From an uncultured Rubrobacteraceae bacterium (GTDB taxonomy: Bacteria > Actinomycetota > Rubrobacteria > Rubrobacterales > Rubrobacteraceae), in assembly GCA_902806085.1 (NCBI GenBank), contig CADCVH010000030.1:1-43936 (forward strand): 43,936 nucleotides of DNA, given 5' to 3'. The first letter of the stretch is position 1, and the number at the start of each line of letters is the position of its first letter. A program made the translations under genes and the position numbers. The notes under the pieces are model-generated. The model saw only the letters and a list, made by a program, of their open reading frames with translations, did not search any database and had not been told where the DNA came from. This document shows, piece after piece, positions 10,894-19,389 of this stretch.

Positions 10894-12312
10894 TCATTCG
10901 CGTTCGGCCAGGTTCGCGCCGATGCGGCGGGCGAGGCCGGGGACGAAGAGGACGGTGCCGAGGCCGACGAGCAGCCAGGCCCCCACGACGTACGGGAAGA
11001 GGTTGAAGGGGAAGTCCGGCGTCGGGAAGACGTTCCTGTAGAGGACGTAGAGGAGCACGGCGAGCCCGACGAGCGGGAAGACCGCCTCCCAGGTCGGGAC
11101 CCTGCGGCTGGTGAAGAGGAACCTGAGGGCGCCGACGTTGGTGACGACGTAGGCGACGAGCAGGCTCAGGACCCCGATGGTGGCGGGGTAGAAGAAGGCG
11201 TTGACCGCTGAGACGCCGCCTATCCTCAAGATCACGAAGGACACGGTGCCAACGGCCATGACGACCGCCAGGGCGTTGGCCGGGGCCCCCGTGCGGGCCG
11301 AGGTCTCGCCCAGACGGCGGGAGAGAAACCCGTCGCGGCAGAGGGCGAAGAGCATCCGGGAGCCCGCCGTGGCCGTACCGAGGGCGCTCGCGAAGGCGCT
11401 GACCATGACGCCGAAGTTGATGGCGACGGCCATCCCCGGCCCGATAAAGCCCGTGGACAGTTCGCCCAAGGGGGAGGAAGAGCCGGCGAAGCGCTCCGGG
11501 CCGCCGTTGCCGACGCCGAAGCCCAAAGTTTGGGCGAGCATGACGACGACGTAGAAGAGGCCCATGGTCAGGACGGCGGCGGCGATGGCGCGGGGGATGT
11601 TGCGGCGGGGGTTGTCCGTCTCCTCGCCGAGGGAGGCCGCTCCCTCGAAGCCCGCGAAGGCGAGCAGGCCGAAGACCGTGGCGAGGCCGACCGTCCCGAA
11701 GTCCACCCCGCCGGGGAGGGTAAAGGCGGAGAGGGTGAACTGTTGGCCCTCGGGGGCGGTGCCGCCGAAGAGGCGGGCGAAGATCACGGCGACGAGGACC
11801 AGGATCAGGGCGACGGTGAGGCCCTCCATCGTGAGCAGCGCCCGCGTCACCACCCGGACGTCCCCGTAGGCCAGAAGCCAGATGAGCGCCGCCGCCACGA
11901 GGGAGATGATGACCCAGTCGATCCCGGGCAGGCCGGCGGACGCCAGGAACTCCTGGCCGAAGAGCCCGACCTCGGCCGTCGACCCGGCCGTGAAGCACAG
12001 GTACGTCCCGAGCAGCGCCCACCCGGAGAAGAACCCGGCCCGCGGCCCCAGGGTGGCCCCCGAGAGCGCGTAGACGGATCCCGCGTGGCTGAAGTACGAC
12101 GTCAGGCGGATAAAGGCGTACGAGACGAACAGGATGCCCACCGCGGCGAGCGCGAACACGAGCGGCACCGCCCGGCCCACCAGCCCGGCCGTCGCCGTGC
12201 CGTTCAGGGCCATCGCGGCACCCGGGGCCATGATCGCGATCGAGAGCGCGACCGCCTCCCAGAACCGCAACTCGCGCCTCAGGCCGCCCCGCCTCCCCGT
12301 CCCCTCCGTCAC
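10894..12312 (-). CDS. APC-superfamily amino acid permease
   Basis: This 472-residue permease has about 12 to 14 membrane segments and no long soluble domain. The first helix (FWEAVALSIAIMAPGAAMALNG) carries the helix-breaking Gly/Pro pattern of the APC fold, and FGLLAFAGFEGAASLGEET is the usual helix 6 substrate-binding region with the following acidic loop. It probably imports an amino acid or polyamine by cation symport. The substrate is not evident. The GTG start is supported by GAGGAGG eight bases upstream. The small gene at 12,352 lies just upstream on the same strand and may be co-transcribed. Confidence 0.9.
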   Translation of the reverse strand: MTEGTGRRGGLRRELRFWEAVALSIAIMAPGAAMALNGTATAGLVGRAVPLVFALAAVGILFVSYAFIRLTSYFSHAGSVYALSGATLGPRAGFFSGWALLGTYLCFTAGSTAEVGLFGQEFLASAGLPGIDWVIISLVAAALIWLLAYGDVRVVTRALLTMEGLTVALILVLVAVIFARLFGGTAPEGQQFTLSAFTLPGGVDFGTVGLATVFGLLAFAGFEGAASLGEETDNPRRNIPRAIAAAVLTMGLFYVVVMLAQTLGFGVGNGGPERFAGSSSPLGELSTGFIGPGMAVAINFGVMVSAFASALGTATAGSRMLFALCRDGFLSRRLGETSARTGAPANALAVVMAVGTVSFVILRIGGVSAVNAFFYPATIGVLSLLVAYVVTNVGALRFLFTSRRVPTWEAVFPLVGLAVLLYVLYRNVFPTPDFPFNLFPYVVGAWLLVGLGTVLFVPGLARRIGANLAERE

Positions 12313-12351
12313 CCAACCGCCTCCTCGTTTCGCGGGCCGTCTCTTCTGGTC

Positions 12352-12558
12352 CTACGCTTCGCTCTCGCTGGCGCGTTCGCGGGCGCGTTCTATGTACTTC
12401 TCGGCGGCCTCCGGGTTGTTGTAGCTGAGGACGCCGCCGGTCATGGGGTTGTTGATCTCGTAGTGCCCCCCGGCCTCGTGGTCGACGATGACGGGATAGT
12501 AGCGCTCGCCCACCTTCTTTATCCCGTACTCCGTGGCCTTCTTGTTCCCCTCGCCCAC
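12352..12558 (-). CDS. Small hypothetical protein
   Basis: A 68-residue soluble, charged protein (MGEGNKKATEYGIKKVGERY, then EINNPMTGGVLSYNNPEAAEKYIE). The frame is open further upstream, but the GTG start is fixed by an exact AGGAGG four bases before it, and the residues beyond do not look like protein. The central part could be a small beta sheet (YYPVIVDHEAGGHYEI), followed by a helix. I do not recognise a family. It lies about 40 bases upstream of the permease on the same strand. Confidence 0.65.
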   Translation of the reverse strand: MGEGNKKATEYGIKKVGERYYPVIVDHEAGGHYEINNPMTGGVLSYNNPEAAEKYIERARERASESEA

Positions 12559-12744
12559 GTAGCCTCCTCTGGTCGCGTGGGCGACTACTATAAGCCCTTC
12601 TGGAGGATCCCACGCGGCCACCCCAAGACGCGGGCCGAGGCCCCGGTTTGAATCGGGCGCGTAGCTGGTAGGGTCATGGTTGGTAGTGCAAGCTCCAGGC
12701 CGGTGTCGCGGGTCCTGCGTCCCGCCGGCGTGAGAGGAGAAGGC

Positions 12745-13035
12745 ATGATCACGGTGACCGAAGAAGCCAGGGAGCTCTTCCTGAGCGTCGAGCACCCGGA
12801 GGGGACCATCCTGCGCCTCGACCCGGTGACGGACGAGAGCACCGGGGAGACCCAGATCGGGCTCTCCGCCGGCGAACCGCAAGGCGACGACCAGGTCGTC
12901 GAGCACGACGGCGTGAGCCTCCTGCACATCGCCGGCCCGGTCAGCGAGGCCCTGGACGGCAGCACCCTGAACCTGGTGGACACCCCCGAAGGCCCGGCCA
13001 TAGGCCTCTCCACCCCAGGCGAAAGCCCGAACTAG
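12745..13035 (+). CDS. HesB/IscA-fold protein without cysteines
   Basis: The 96 residues follow the pattern of the HesB/IscA fold: MITVTEEARELFL at the start, an IGLSAGEPQGDDQVVEHDGV hairpin, then the segment around LDGSTLNLVDTPEGPAIGLS. The family normally has three conserved Cys for iron-sulfur binding; here there is no Cys at all, so cluster carriage is unlikely. Its role is unknown. The ATG start, preceded by GAGGAGAAGG, is preferred over an open-frame start 69 bases upstream because the fold begins exactly there. Confidence 0.75.
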   Translation: MITVTEEARELFLSVEHPEGTILRLDPVTDESTGETQIGLSAGEPQGDDQVVEHDGVSLLHIAGPVSEALDGSTLNLVDTPEGPAIGLSTPGESPN

Positions 13036-13096
13036 AGACCGGCGACCCCGAGCCTCTCGAAGCCCGGTACGACGCGCGACTCCGGCCGGCGACGGT

Positions 13097-13567
13097 TCAA
13101 GACAACTCCCTCCGGAAGACGACCTTCTCCCTTCCGTCCCCGTCGTAGTCGGAATGGACGCCCACGCCGTCGTTCTCGCGGTCGCCCTCTAATATCTCGA
13201 AGCCCATCCGTCCGTGAAAGGCGATGGACCCTTTGTTGACCGGGGAGGTGATGGCCCGCACCGAGCGGCACCCGCGGCTGCGGGCCTCCTCGAAGAACCT
13301 TTCGTACAGCCCGCGCCCGAGCCCGACCGACCTGTGATCCGGGTGGACCCCCACGAAGTGGACGTAGGCCTCATCGGCGGGGCTTCCGACGATACCAACC
13401 AGGAAGGCGACGAGCTCCCCGTTCTCCTCTACCGCGAAGCTCGTTTCCGGGAAGAGCCGGAAGAAGAGGCGCGGCAGCTTGTCCGCGACCGGGCGCCCGC
13501 CCCACCACGCATCGACGACGGCGGTGACGGTCGCGTGATCCGACTCGCGCAGCTCCCTGAACCTCAT
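13097..13567 (-). CDS. GNAT-family N-acetyltransferase
   Basis: A 156-residue single-domain GNAT enzyme that would transfer an acetyl group from acetyl-CoA to an amine. The acetyl-CoA-binding motif reads VGVHPDHRSVGLGRGLYERF (Q/RxxGxG/A as RSVGLG) near residues 73-92, preceded by the usual beta strands and followed by the IAFHGRMGFEI segment typical of strand 6-7. The acceptor is unknown. It is the last gene of a minus-strand run that begins with clpP, separated from the previous gene by 58 bases. Confidence 0.88.
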   Translation of the reverse strand: MRFRELRESDHATVTAVVDAWWGGRPVADKLPRLFFRLFPETSFAVEENGELVAFLVGIVGSPADEAYVHFVGVHPDHRSVGLGRGLYERFFEEARSRGCRSVRAITSPVNKGSIAFHGRMGFEILEGDRENDGVGVHSDYDGDGREKVVFRRELS

Positions 13568-13625
13568 CGCGCGCAGTTTACAGGCGGGGCCCGAGGGCCG
13601 CCCGGGGGCCGTTCGCGGACCGTCT

Positions 13626-14030
13626 CTAGACGGTCTGTGTAAGCGCGGCGACCTCGGCGGGGTCGAGGGGCTCGCGGCGCGAGGTTCCGAGGGTCACGCG
13701 GCGGACAAAGCCGGCGCCCACGAGCCTCGGGCTGTAGGAGGGGAAGGTGTGTAGAAAGAATTTGCCGGGGCCGCGGCGGAGGGCGGGGCGGTGTTCGATC
13801 CAGAGCATCGGGCGTTCGAGGTCGGGCATGCCGTCGGGGAAGTGGTCCCGTATGACCTCGGCGGCCAGAAAGCCGGTCGTCTCCTTCGTGACGGCGCCCC
13901 CGACCTCGGGAAGCGCCTCGCACACCACCACGGGCGCGTCGCCTTCGGCGCCTTTGTAGACCCGGATCCAGCAGGAAGAGCCGAGCCCGTAGCCGGTCCG
14001 GTGGTGCATGTACTCGTGCGTGAGGTTCAT
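13626..14030 (-). CDS. Hypothetical protein
   Basis: A 134-residue protein of unknown family, with no signal peptide or membrane segment. It begins MNLTHEYMHHRTGYGLGSSC and contains an extended region (CWIRVYKGAEGDAPVVVCEA) suggesting a beta-rich N-terminal half, then PMLWIEHRP and a C-terminal part rich in Arg. The ATG is preceded by GGGGGAGAG. It follows the epimerase gene by 30 bases on the same strand and is probably co-transcribed. Confidence 0.65.
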   Translation of the reverse strand: MNLTHEYMHHRTGYGLGSSCWIRVYKGAEGDAPVVVCEALPEVGGAVTKETTGFLAAEVIRDHFPDGMPDLERPMLWIEHRPALRRGPGKFFLHTFPSYSPRLVGAGFVRRVTLGTSRREPLDPAEVAALTQTV

Positions 14031-14060
14031 CCCGCCTCGCTCTCCCCCATCCTCGTACCC

Positions 14061-15053
14061 TTACAGGGTGGCCCCTCGCCAGCCCCGAAGCAACTCCCGT
14101 TCCCGATCCCGCGGTATACCGCCCCCCATCTCTGGCGGCCCTTCTCTGTGGGCGTCCCAGGCGAGCGTGTCGCGAACGGTCTCGGCGAGCGGCCGGAACT
14201 CCAGGCCCGCCGCGACCGCCCTGCCCACGTCGGCGGCGAGTATGCCCGCCATCTCCTTCGGGACCCAGAACGGCAACCCCTCCCACGGCTCCACACCCGC
14301 CTCGAGGAGGAACTTCTCGGACGGCCAGGTGAATCGGGCTTCGCTACCGGCCGCGTCCCGGATGCCTTCCAGCATCCCGCGCATGGTGAGCCTGCGGTCG
14401 GGCCCCGTGGCGTTGTACGTGCCGGTGCTGCGCCCTTCCGTCATGCGGATCGTCCAATCCGCCAGGTCGCGCGCGTCTATTAATTGCACCTGCTGGTCTG
14501 GGTCCCCGGGGGCCAGGACCTCTCCCCCCTCCGCCACCCGGCGGCACCAGTAGCGGAAACGGTTCGTGTAATCGTGGGGGCCGACGATCATGCCCGGACG
14601 GATCACGAGCGCCCGCCCCGGCATCGCCCACTCCGCCGCCCGCTCGCACCCGACTTTCAAACCCCCGTAGAGCTCCCAATCCAACTCCTCGGGTTCGGGG
14701 TCGGGCGGATCCAGGACCGGCGCGTCTTCGTCGAAGCCGTGCCGGCCGAAGTCCCCGTAGACGGAGATGCTGGAGACGAAGGCGTAGTGCCCCACTACGT
14801 CTGCCAACAGCCCCGCAGAAGCCCGCACCTCGCGAGGCAGGTTGCCGCTCGTGTCGATGGCCGCGTCCCAGCCCCGCCCGCCCAACGCGGAGAGGTCTCC
14901 CCCGCGCTCGCCCCGCAACTCCTCGACCTCAGTGAACATCCCCGGCCCGCTGACACCCCTGTTGAAGAGCGTGACGCGGTGCCCGCGTTCGAGCGCCGCG
15001 TCTACCAGGTGACGCCCGAGGAACCTCGTGCCGCCCAGGATCAGGAGGTCCAC
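14061..15053 (-). CDS. NAD-dependent epimerase/dehydratase (atypical SDR)
   Basis: A 330-residue extended or atypical short-chain dehydrogenase. The nucleotide-binding loop is GGTRFLG (residues 7-13), followed by the HRVTLFNRG strand that selects the cofactor. The catalytic Tyr and Lys are seen in LYGGLKVGCE, and VIRPGMIVGPHDYTNRF forms the substrate region. Related proteins act on nucleotide sugars or bind RNA in plants; the true substrate is unknown. Its GTG start abuts the TAG of the metallophosphoesterase gene with no gap, so translation is probably coupled. Confidence 0.88.
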   Translation of the reverse strand: MDLLILGGTRFLGRHLVDAALERGHRVTLFNRGVSGPGMFTEVEELRGERGGDLSALGGRGWDAAIDTSGNLPREVRASAGLLADVVGHYAFVSSISVYGDFGRHGFDEDAPVLDPPDPEPEELDWELYGGLKVGCERAAEWAMPGRALVIRPGMIVGPHDYTNRFRYWCRRVAEGGEVLAPGDPDQQVQLIDARDLADWTIRMTEGRSTGTYNATGPDRRLTMRGMLEGIRDAAGSEARFTWPSEKFLLEAGVEPWEGLPFWVPKEMAGILAADVGRAVAAGLEFRPLAETVRDTLAWDAHREGPPEMGGGIPRDRERELLRGWRGATL

Positions 15054-15659
15054 CTAGTTCTCCCCCCAGAAGCCGGCCCACCACTCCGCGTGCGGCATCC
15101 CGCTGTCCAGGGCTTCGCGCCGGATCCTCGCCGCGTCGAGCGGCAGCCGGCGCAACTCCACCGCCAGGCGTCCATCCTCGAGATCGACGAGCGCGTACTC
15201 CGCCACCGGCGGGTTCAGCCCGACGCTGCCCGGGTTGATCAGCGTCGTCCCTGCGTGCCGCCTCACGAATTGCTCGTGCGTGTGACCGCCGGCCATCACG
15301 GCGGCCTCGTGTTCGGAGAGCATACCGGCCAACTCCTCTTCCGGGGTCGTAGCGACGATGGTGTCGTCGAACGAGCGCGGCGAGCCGTGGAAGCACAGGA
15401 GCGTGCGGTCGGAACCGAGGGAAAGCTCCAGCGTCGGCCGCAACAGATCGTCGTCCGCGTTTCCCATGACGACCGGGCACCCGACCCCGCGCAGGCGCCC
15501 GACGGTCTCGCGCGGCCGGGGGCCGGTGGCCGCCGCGTCGCCGAGGCACAGGACGTGGTCAGGCCGTTCGCGTTCGAGGTCGGCCAGCACGGTTTCCAGC
15601 GCGAGCAGGTTGCCGTGGAGGTCGGAGATCAGGGCGACACACACGGGCGCTTCCTTCAC
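15054..15659 (-). CDS. Metallophosphoesterase, YfcE/MJ0936-like
   Basis: A 201-residue calcineurin-like phosphoesterase. Metal ligands are clear: D13 and H15 in ISDLHGN, D41 in LCLGDAAATGP, N67 in MGNADDD (usually GNHD), a His in CFHGSP, and two His in GGHTHEQF. Small members of this family hydrolyse phosphodiesters or act as phosphatases. The GTG start follows GGAGG at five bases. It lies 35 bases after clpP on the same strand and abuts the epimerase gene. Confidence 0.9.
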   Translation of the reverse strand: MKEAPVCVALISDLHGNLLALETVLADLERERPDHVLCLGDAAATGPRPRETVGRLRGVGCPVVMGNADDDLLRPTLELSLGSDRTLLCFHGSPRSFDDTIVATTPEEELAGMLSEHEAAVMAGGHTHEQFVRRHAGTTLINPGSVGLNPPVAEYALVDLEDGRLAVELRRLPLDAARIRREALDSGMPHAEWWAGFWGEN

Positions 15660-15694
15660 GGGCGCCTCCTTCCGTCGGCCCCGGTCCCTGCCCG

Positions 15695-16315
15695 CTACCC
15701 CCCGACGGCCTCGCCGGGACGGGTGACGACCTGATCGATTACGCCGTATTCCACGGCCTCCTGGGGGCTCAAGATGTAGTCGCGGTCGGTGTCGCGCTCG
15801 ATCTTCTCGAACGGCTGGCCCGTCGCCTGCGCCATGATCTCGTTGATCCTGCGCTTGGTGAAGACGATCTCCTTGGCGTGAATCTCCACGTCGGAGGCCT
15901 GCCCCCCGATGCCGCCCTGGATGGCCGGCTGGTGGAGCAATATCCTCGTGTTCGGCAACGCGCTCCTCTTGCCCTTCGTCCCCGCCGCGAGAAGAAAAGC
16001 CCCGGCCGAAGCCGCCATCCCGAGCGCCGTAGTCGCCACGTCCGCGTTGACGAAACGCATGGTGTCGTACATCGCGAGCATCGCGGATATGCTCCCACCG
16101 GGCGAGTTTATGTAGATGTTTATGTCCTGCTCGGGGTCCTCGGAATCCAGGTGCAAGAGCTGCGCCATGACCACGTTCGCGACCTGATCGTCCACCGGTG
16201 TTCCCAGGAAGATGATCCTGTCCTTCAACAGCCGCGAGTAGATGTCCATCGTCCGCTCGCCGCGAGGGCTCTGCTCCGTGACGTAAGGGATTACCAACCT
16301 CGGGTCGGAACTCAT
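15695..16315 (-). CDS. clpP: ATP-dependent Clp protease proteolytic subunit
   Basis: ClpP forms the barrel-shaped peptidase that degrades unfolded proteins delivered by ClpX, ClpC or ClpA. The 206 residues contain the full triad: Ser103 in GMAASAGA, His128 in LLHQP, and Asp175 in ERDTDRD. The oligomer-contact region [16 protein letters not shown] is intact. Length is normal and no insertion is seen. ClpX is not adjacent, which is common when a genome has several clpP copies. It heads the minus-strand run of 16,315 to 13,097. Confidence 0.97.
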   Translation of the reverse strand: MSSDPRLVIPYVTEQSPRGERTMDIYSRLLKDRIIFLGTPVDDQVANVVMAQLLHLDSEDPEQDINIYINSPGGSISAMLAMYDTMRFVNADVATTALGMAASAGAFLLAAGTKGKRSALPNTRILLHQPAIQGGIGGQASDVEIHAKEIVFTKRRINEIMAQATGQPFEKIERDTDRDYILSPQEAVEYGVIDQVVTRPGEAVGG

Positions 16316-16346
16316 CGTGATGCCCGCCTCTCTTTCGCCTTCGGGC

Positions 16347-16404
16347 TATACTTGCGAGAGAGTAACACCGATGCAGTGTTTATGCAAGTTTTTTGCAGTG
16401 TTTT
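16347..16404 (+). promoter_or_regulatory. XRE gene promoter with three phased 11-bp repeats
   Basis: A TATACT -10 at 16347-16352 is followed by three direct repeats spaced exactly 11 bp: TGCAGTGTTT (16372), TGCAAGTTTT (16383) and TGCAGTGTTT (16394). One repeat per helical turn on the same DNA face is a classic cooperative binding array. It sits between the predicted transcription start and the ribosome site (GGAGG at 16405-16409) of the XRE gene, so self-repression by roadblock is likely. The array also lies upstream of divergent clpP. Confidence 0.6.
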
Positions 16405-16418
16405 GGAGGTAAGGGGTA

Positions 16419-16691
16419 TTGGAGCCGGATCGTTTGCGGGTGCTCAGGTTGCGGGCGGTGATGAGCCAGGAGCAGTTGGCGGACAGGAGCGGGGTGGCGC
16501 GGGACACGATCTCCAAGTTGGAGACGGGCCAGCGCCGGGCTTACCCGTCCACGATCCGCAAGCTCGCCCTCGGCCTGGAGGTCAAGCCGCAGATGCTCAT
16601 GGGGGGTGTGGAGTACCTGGATGAAGGGCCCGTGGAAGAGGTTGAGGAGGTCCCGGAGAAGGCCAACCCCGACAGGAAGATCGGGTTCTAG
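16419..16691 (+). CDS. XRE-family helix-turn-helix regulator
   Basis: This 90-residue DNA-binding protein has one Cro/CI-type HTH at about residues 6-60 (LRVLRLRAVMSQEQLADRSG, then VARDTISKLETGQRRAYPST), followed by an acidic tail (EGPVEEVEEVPE). There is no sensor or protease domain, so it is a minimal repressor. It starts at TTG with GGAGG nine bases upstream. The three phased repeats just before it are the probable operator. Its 3' end overlaps the start of the FemAB-like gene by about 70 bp in another frame. Confidence 0.85.
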   Translation: MEPDRLRVLRLRAVMSQEQLADRSGVARDTISKLETGQRRAYPSTIRKLALGLEVKPQMLMGGVEYLDEGPVEEVEEVPEKANPDRKIGF

Positions 16692-17847
16692 AACCATCTC
16701 CGCCGCAGGCACGATCCGCGTCGGGCTCATCGACGCCGTAGAGAGGGTGGGCGAGGCGGCCTGGCGTGCGCTGGAGCCGCCGGACTTCCCGTTCTTCGAC
16801 TACGAGTTCCTCGACGCCCTGGAGAAGTCGGGTAGCGTGGGCCCGGGTACCGGCTGGTCGCCCGTCCACCTCGTCTGCGAGATGGACGGGGAGCTCGTGG
16901 GCGCCATGCCCCTCTACCTCAAGACCGACTCCTACGGGGAGTACGTCTTCGACTGGGAGTGGGCGCACGCCTACCACGAGCACGGCGTCCCCTACTACCC
17001 GAAGCTGGTGGCCGCCGTCCCGTTCACGCCGGCGACGGGTCCCAAGGTGCTCGTCGGCCCCGGCGCGGACCGGGGGGCCGTGACTGACGCGCTGCTCGAC
17101 GCGGCGCGGGAGGTCGGCGAGGAGAACCGGGCCAGCTCCACGCACGCGCTCTTCGTGCCGGAGGGGGACGTGGGCGAGTTCGAGAGGCGCGGGTTCGCGG
17201 TGCGTCATTCGCTGCAGTTCCACTGGCGCAACCGGGGCCACGGGTCGTTCGACGATTACCTCGGGGCGCTCACGAGCAAGCGCCGGCGTCAGATCTCACG
17301 CGAGCGCCGCCAGCTCGCCGAGGAGAACCTCACGATAGAGCGCCTGACGGGCGAGACGCTGGAGCCGGTCCACGCGGACATGATGTACCGCTTCTACACC
17401 TCCACCTCCGACAGGAAGTGGGGTTCCCCGTACCTCAACAGGGCGTTCTTCCGCGAGGTCTTCCGGACGATGAAGGACCGCCTGCTATTCGTGCTCGCCC
17501 GCGACGAGGCGGGGAGGCCCATAGCGGGCACCATCAACTTCTACAAAGGCGCCGCCCTCTTCGGCCGCCACTGGGGCGCCGTCGAGGACCGCCGGAACCT
17601 CCACTTCGAGCTCTGCTACTACCAGACCATAGAGTTCGCCATCGAGCGGGGGATGAAGCTCTTCGAGGCGGGGGCCCAGGGCGAGCACAAGCTCGCGCGC
17701 GGCTTCCTCCCGACCCTCACCCGTAGCGCGCACGAGCTCCGGCATCCGGCCTTCAGGCGCGCCATCGGGCGCTTCGTCGAAGAGGAGAAGGAGTACCTCG
17801 ACCGGGCCGTCGAGGAGTACTCCAGGCACGACCCGTACAAGGGTTAG
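16621..17847 (+). CDS. FemAB/GNAT-like acyltransferase (COG3146 type)
   Basis: A 408-residue protein whose conserved part begins near IRVGLIDAVERVGEAAWRAL. It contains PFFDYEFLDALEKSGSVGPG, WAHAYHEHGVPYYPKL, the SKRRRQISRERRQL basic helix and GQ-free AGAQGEHKLARGF, the pattern of the FemAB-like family PF04339. Members resemble peptidyltransferases that add amino acids to peptidoglycan precursors, but none is well characterised. No start codon lies just before the conserved region. The ATG at 16621 inside the XRE gene has GGAG seven bases upstream and is preferred over GTG 16606; the first 25 residues then look poorly conserved. The overlap implies coupling with the regulator. Confidence 0.82.
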   Translation: MKGPWKRLRRSRRRPTPTGRSGSRTISAAGTIRVGLIDAVERVGEAAWRALEPPDFPFFDYEFLDALEKSGSVGPGTGWSPVHLVCEMDGELVGAMPLYLKTDSYGEYVFDWEWAHAYHEHGVPYYPKLVAAVPFTPATGPKVLVGPGADRGAVTDALLDAAREVGEENRASSTHALFVPEGDVGEFERRGFAVRHSLQFHWRNRGHGSFDDYLGALTSKRRRQISRERRQLAEENLTIERLTGETLEPVHADMMYRFYTSTSDRKWGSPYLNRAFFREVFRTMKDRLLFVLARDEAGRPIAGTINFYKGAALFGRHWGAVEDRRNLHFELCYYQTIEFAIERGMKLFEAGAQGEHKLARGFLPTLTRSAHELRHPAFRRAIGRFVEEEKEYLDRAVEEYSRHDPYKG

Positions 17848-17908
17848 CCCCGCGGAGGGGGCGGGAGCCCGTCCGCGAAGGTATCGCGGTTCAGTTGGGA
17901 TGTTGGCG

Positions 17909-18376
17909 CTACTGGCGGTCGCGGGTCAGGGCGGCGTAGATCAGGCCCCACACCGCCCCGTAGACGGCGTGGTCGATGGCGGGGAGCAAGACTTTGGGGC
18001 TCCGCTGCTCCCACGGGGGCGAGTGGACGCCCGCCAGCGGCAGCCAGCTCGACCACCCGGCGCCCCAGGCGAGTATCCCCAGCGAAGAGCCGACGGCCGC
18101 CTCCTCGCCCATCCCCCCGCTCTCCCGGCGCAAGAGGCCGAAGGCGGCCCCGGTGCTGATGCCGTAGGCGACGTGCGCGGTCGCGGCCAGGACCCGCCGG
18201 GTGTTGGGAGAGAAGCCCTCCGGGGCGACGAGCTCCTCGACCCGGTCCACTACCTGCGTCGGGGCGGTGTCGAAGACCAACCCCGCCCTCCTCCAGGCCG
18301 CGCGCAGCCCGGACAAGACGAGCGTGCCCCCGGCCCCGCCGAGCGCCCCCGTCAAGATCCTGCTTTTCGCGTCCAT
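17909..18376 (-). CDS. Small membrane protein of unknown function
   Basis: A 155-residue protein with about four hydrophobic segments, including ILTGALGGAGGTLVLSGL near the start, ATAHVAYGISTGAAFGLL in the middle and HAVYGAVWGLIYAAL at the end. The His and Gly in HAVYG and HVAYG recall inner-membrane proteins of the YagU/DUF1440 type, but I am not sure. It converges on the FemAB-like gene, with a 61-base gap holding a weak CGCGaaggtatCGCG hairpin. Confidence 0.65.
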   Translation of the reverse strand: MDAKSRILTGALGGAGGTLVLSGLRAAWRRAGLVFDTAPTQVVDRVEELVAPEGFSPNTRRVLAATAHVAYGISTGAAFGLLRRESGGMGEEAAVGSSLGILAWGAGWSSWLPLAGVHSPPWEQRSPKVLLPAIDHAVYGAVWGLIYAALTRDRQ

Positions 18377-18465
18377 GCGGCGTCCTTCCTCGTGTGCCGG
18401 GCGGCCTCAAACCGGGTTGTACCCCGATGCGGGGTTTCCCAAAGACGAGGACGCCCCGTTCCGGG

Positions 18466-19389
18466 CTACTCCTTGCGGTAGGGCTTGCCGATGGCGGCGG
18501 GGGCGATGGCGCGTCCGCCGAAGACGGCGAGGGCCACGATGGTGAGCACGTAGGGGATCATTTGCAGAAACTCGTTGGGTATGACCTCCTGGGGGGCGCT
18601 GAAGGTGACGGCCAGGGCGAAGCCGAACAGCAGGGCCGCCCCCGTGGCGCCTATGGGGTTCCACCGGCCGAATATGAGGGCCGCCAGCGCGATAAACCCC
18701 CTACCGTTGGTCATCCCCTCGGTAAAGGCCGAGAGAATGCCCATCGAGAGGTATATCCCGCCCAAAGATGCCAGGAGCCCCGAGAGCGCGACGCCGTAGT
18801 AGCGCATCCTGCCCACGCTGACGCCTGCCGTGTCGACCGCCTCGGGCGACTCGCCCGTCGCCCGCAGCCTGAGCCCGAAGGGCGTCCGGAAGAGCACGAA
18901 AAACGTGACGGGGACCATCACGTACATCAGGTAGACGAGGACGCTCTGGGAGAAGAGGGCGGGGCCCACGACCGGGATGCCGCTCAGGAGTGGTATCGGG
19001 ACCTCGCCGAAGCCCTCGACGCGCGGGGAGGTCCCACCGGAGCCGAAGATCGAGACCATCAAAAAGCCCGTTCCGCCCAGGGCCAGCAGGTTGATGGCGG
19101 TGCCGGAGATGATCTGGTCGGCCTCGAACGTGACGCACATGAGCGCGTGGATCAGGGCGAAGATGAGGCCCGCCGCGAGCGCGAAGCCCAGGGCCACCAC
19201 CGCGCTGCCGGAGAGGAACGCCCCAACCACGCCGGCGAAGGCGCTTATGAGCATGAGGCCTTCCAGGCCGATGTTGACCACCCCGCTCCTCTCGCTGAAC
19301 ATGCCGCCCAGGGCCGCGAAAACGAGCGGCGTGGCGTTTCGGATCGTCGAGGCGAGAAGTTGGCCCGGGGCGCCGAAGATCTCGTCCAC
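18466..19389 (-). CDS. Nucleoside ABC transporter permease (second)
   Basis: A 307-residue permease with eight to ten membrane helices of the BPD_transp_2 family (FSERSGVVNIGLEGLMLISA is the diagnostic stretch shared with guanosine and general nucleoside importers). It would form a heterodimeric channel with the permease encoded just before it. The GTG start shares one base with the TAG of that gene (TAGTG), so translation is coupled. It is the last gene of the operon. Confidence 0.92.
   Translation of the reverse strand: MDEIFGAPGQLLASTIRNATPLVFAALGGMFSERSGVVNIGLEGLMLISAFAGVVGAFLSGSAVVALGFALAAGLIFALIHALMCVTFEADQIISGTAINLLALGGTGFLMVSIFGSGGTSPRVEGFGEVPIPLLSGIPVVGPALFSQSVLVYLMYVMVPVTFFVLFRTPFGLRLRATGESPEAVDTAGVSVGRMRYYGVALSGLLASLGGIYLSMGILSAFTEGMTNGRGFIALAALIFGRWNPIGATGAALLFGFALAVTFSAPQEVIPNEFLQMIPYVLTIVALAVFGGRAIAPAAIGKPYRKE

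Noticed and set aside
12641-12665. GGTTTGAATC resembling a tRNA T arm
   Set aside because: No acceptor stem, D arm or anticodon arm could be laid out around it.
12588-13013. Open frame on the minus strand over the HesB-like gene
   Set aside because: It overlaps a gene with a clear fold and start, and its composition is that of a complementary-strand shadow.
18421-18437. ACCCC-gatgc-GGGGT hairpin after the nucleoside operon
   Set aside because: In the direction of the operon it has no T run; the T run lies on the other strand, where no gene ends. It could still be a GC-type terminator but is not supported enough to list.
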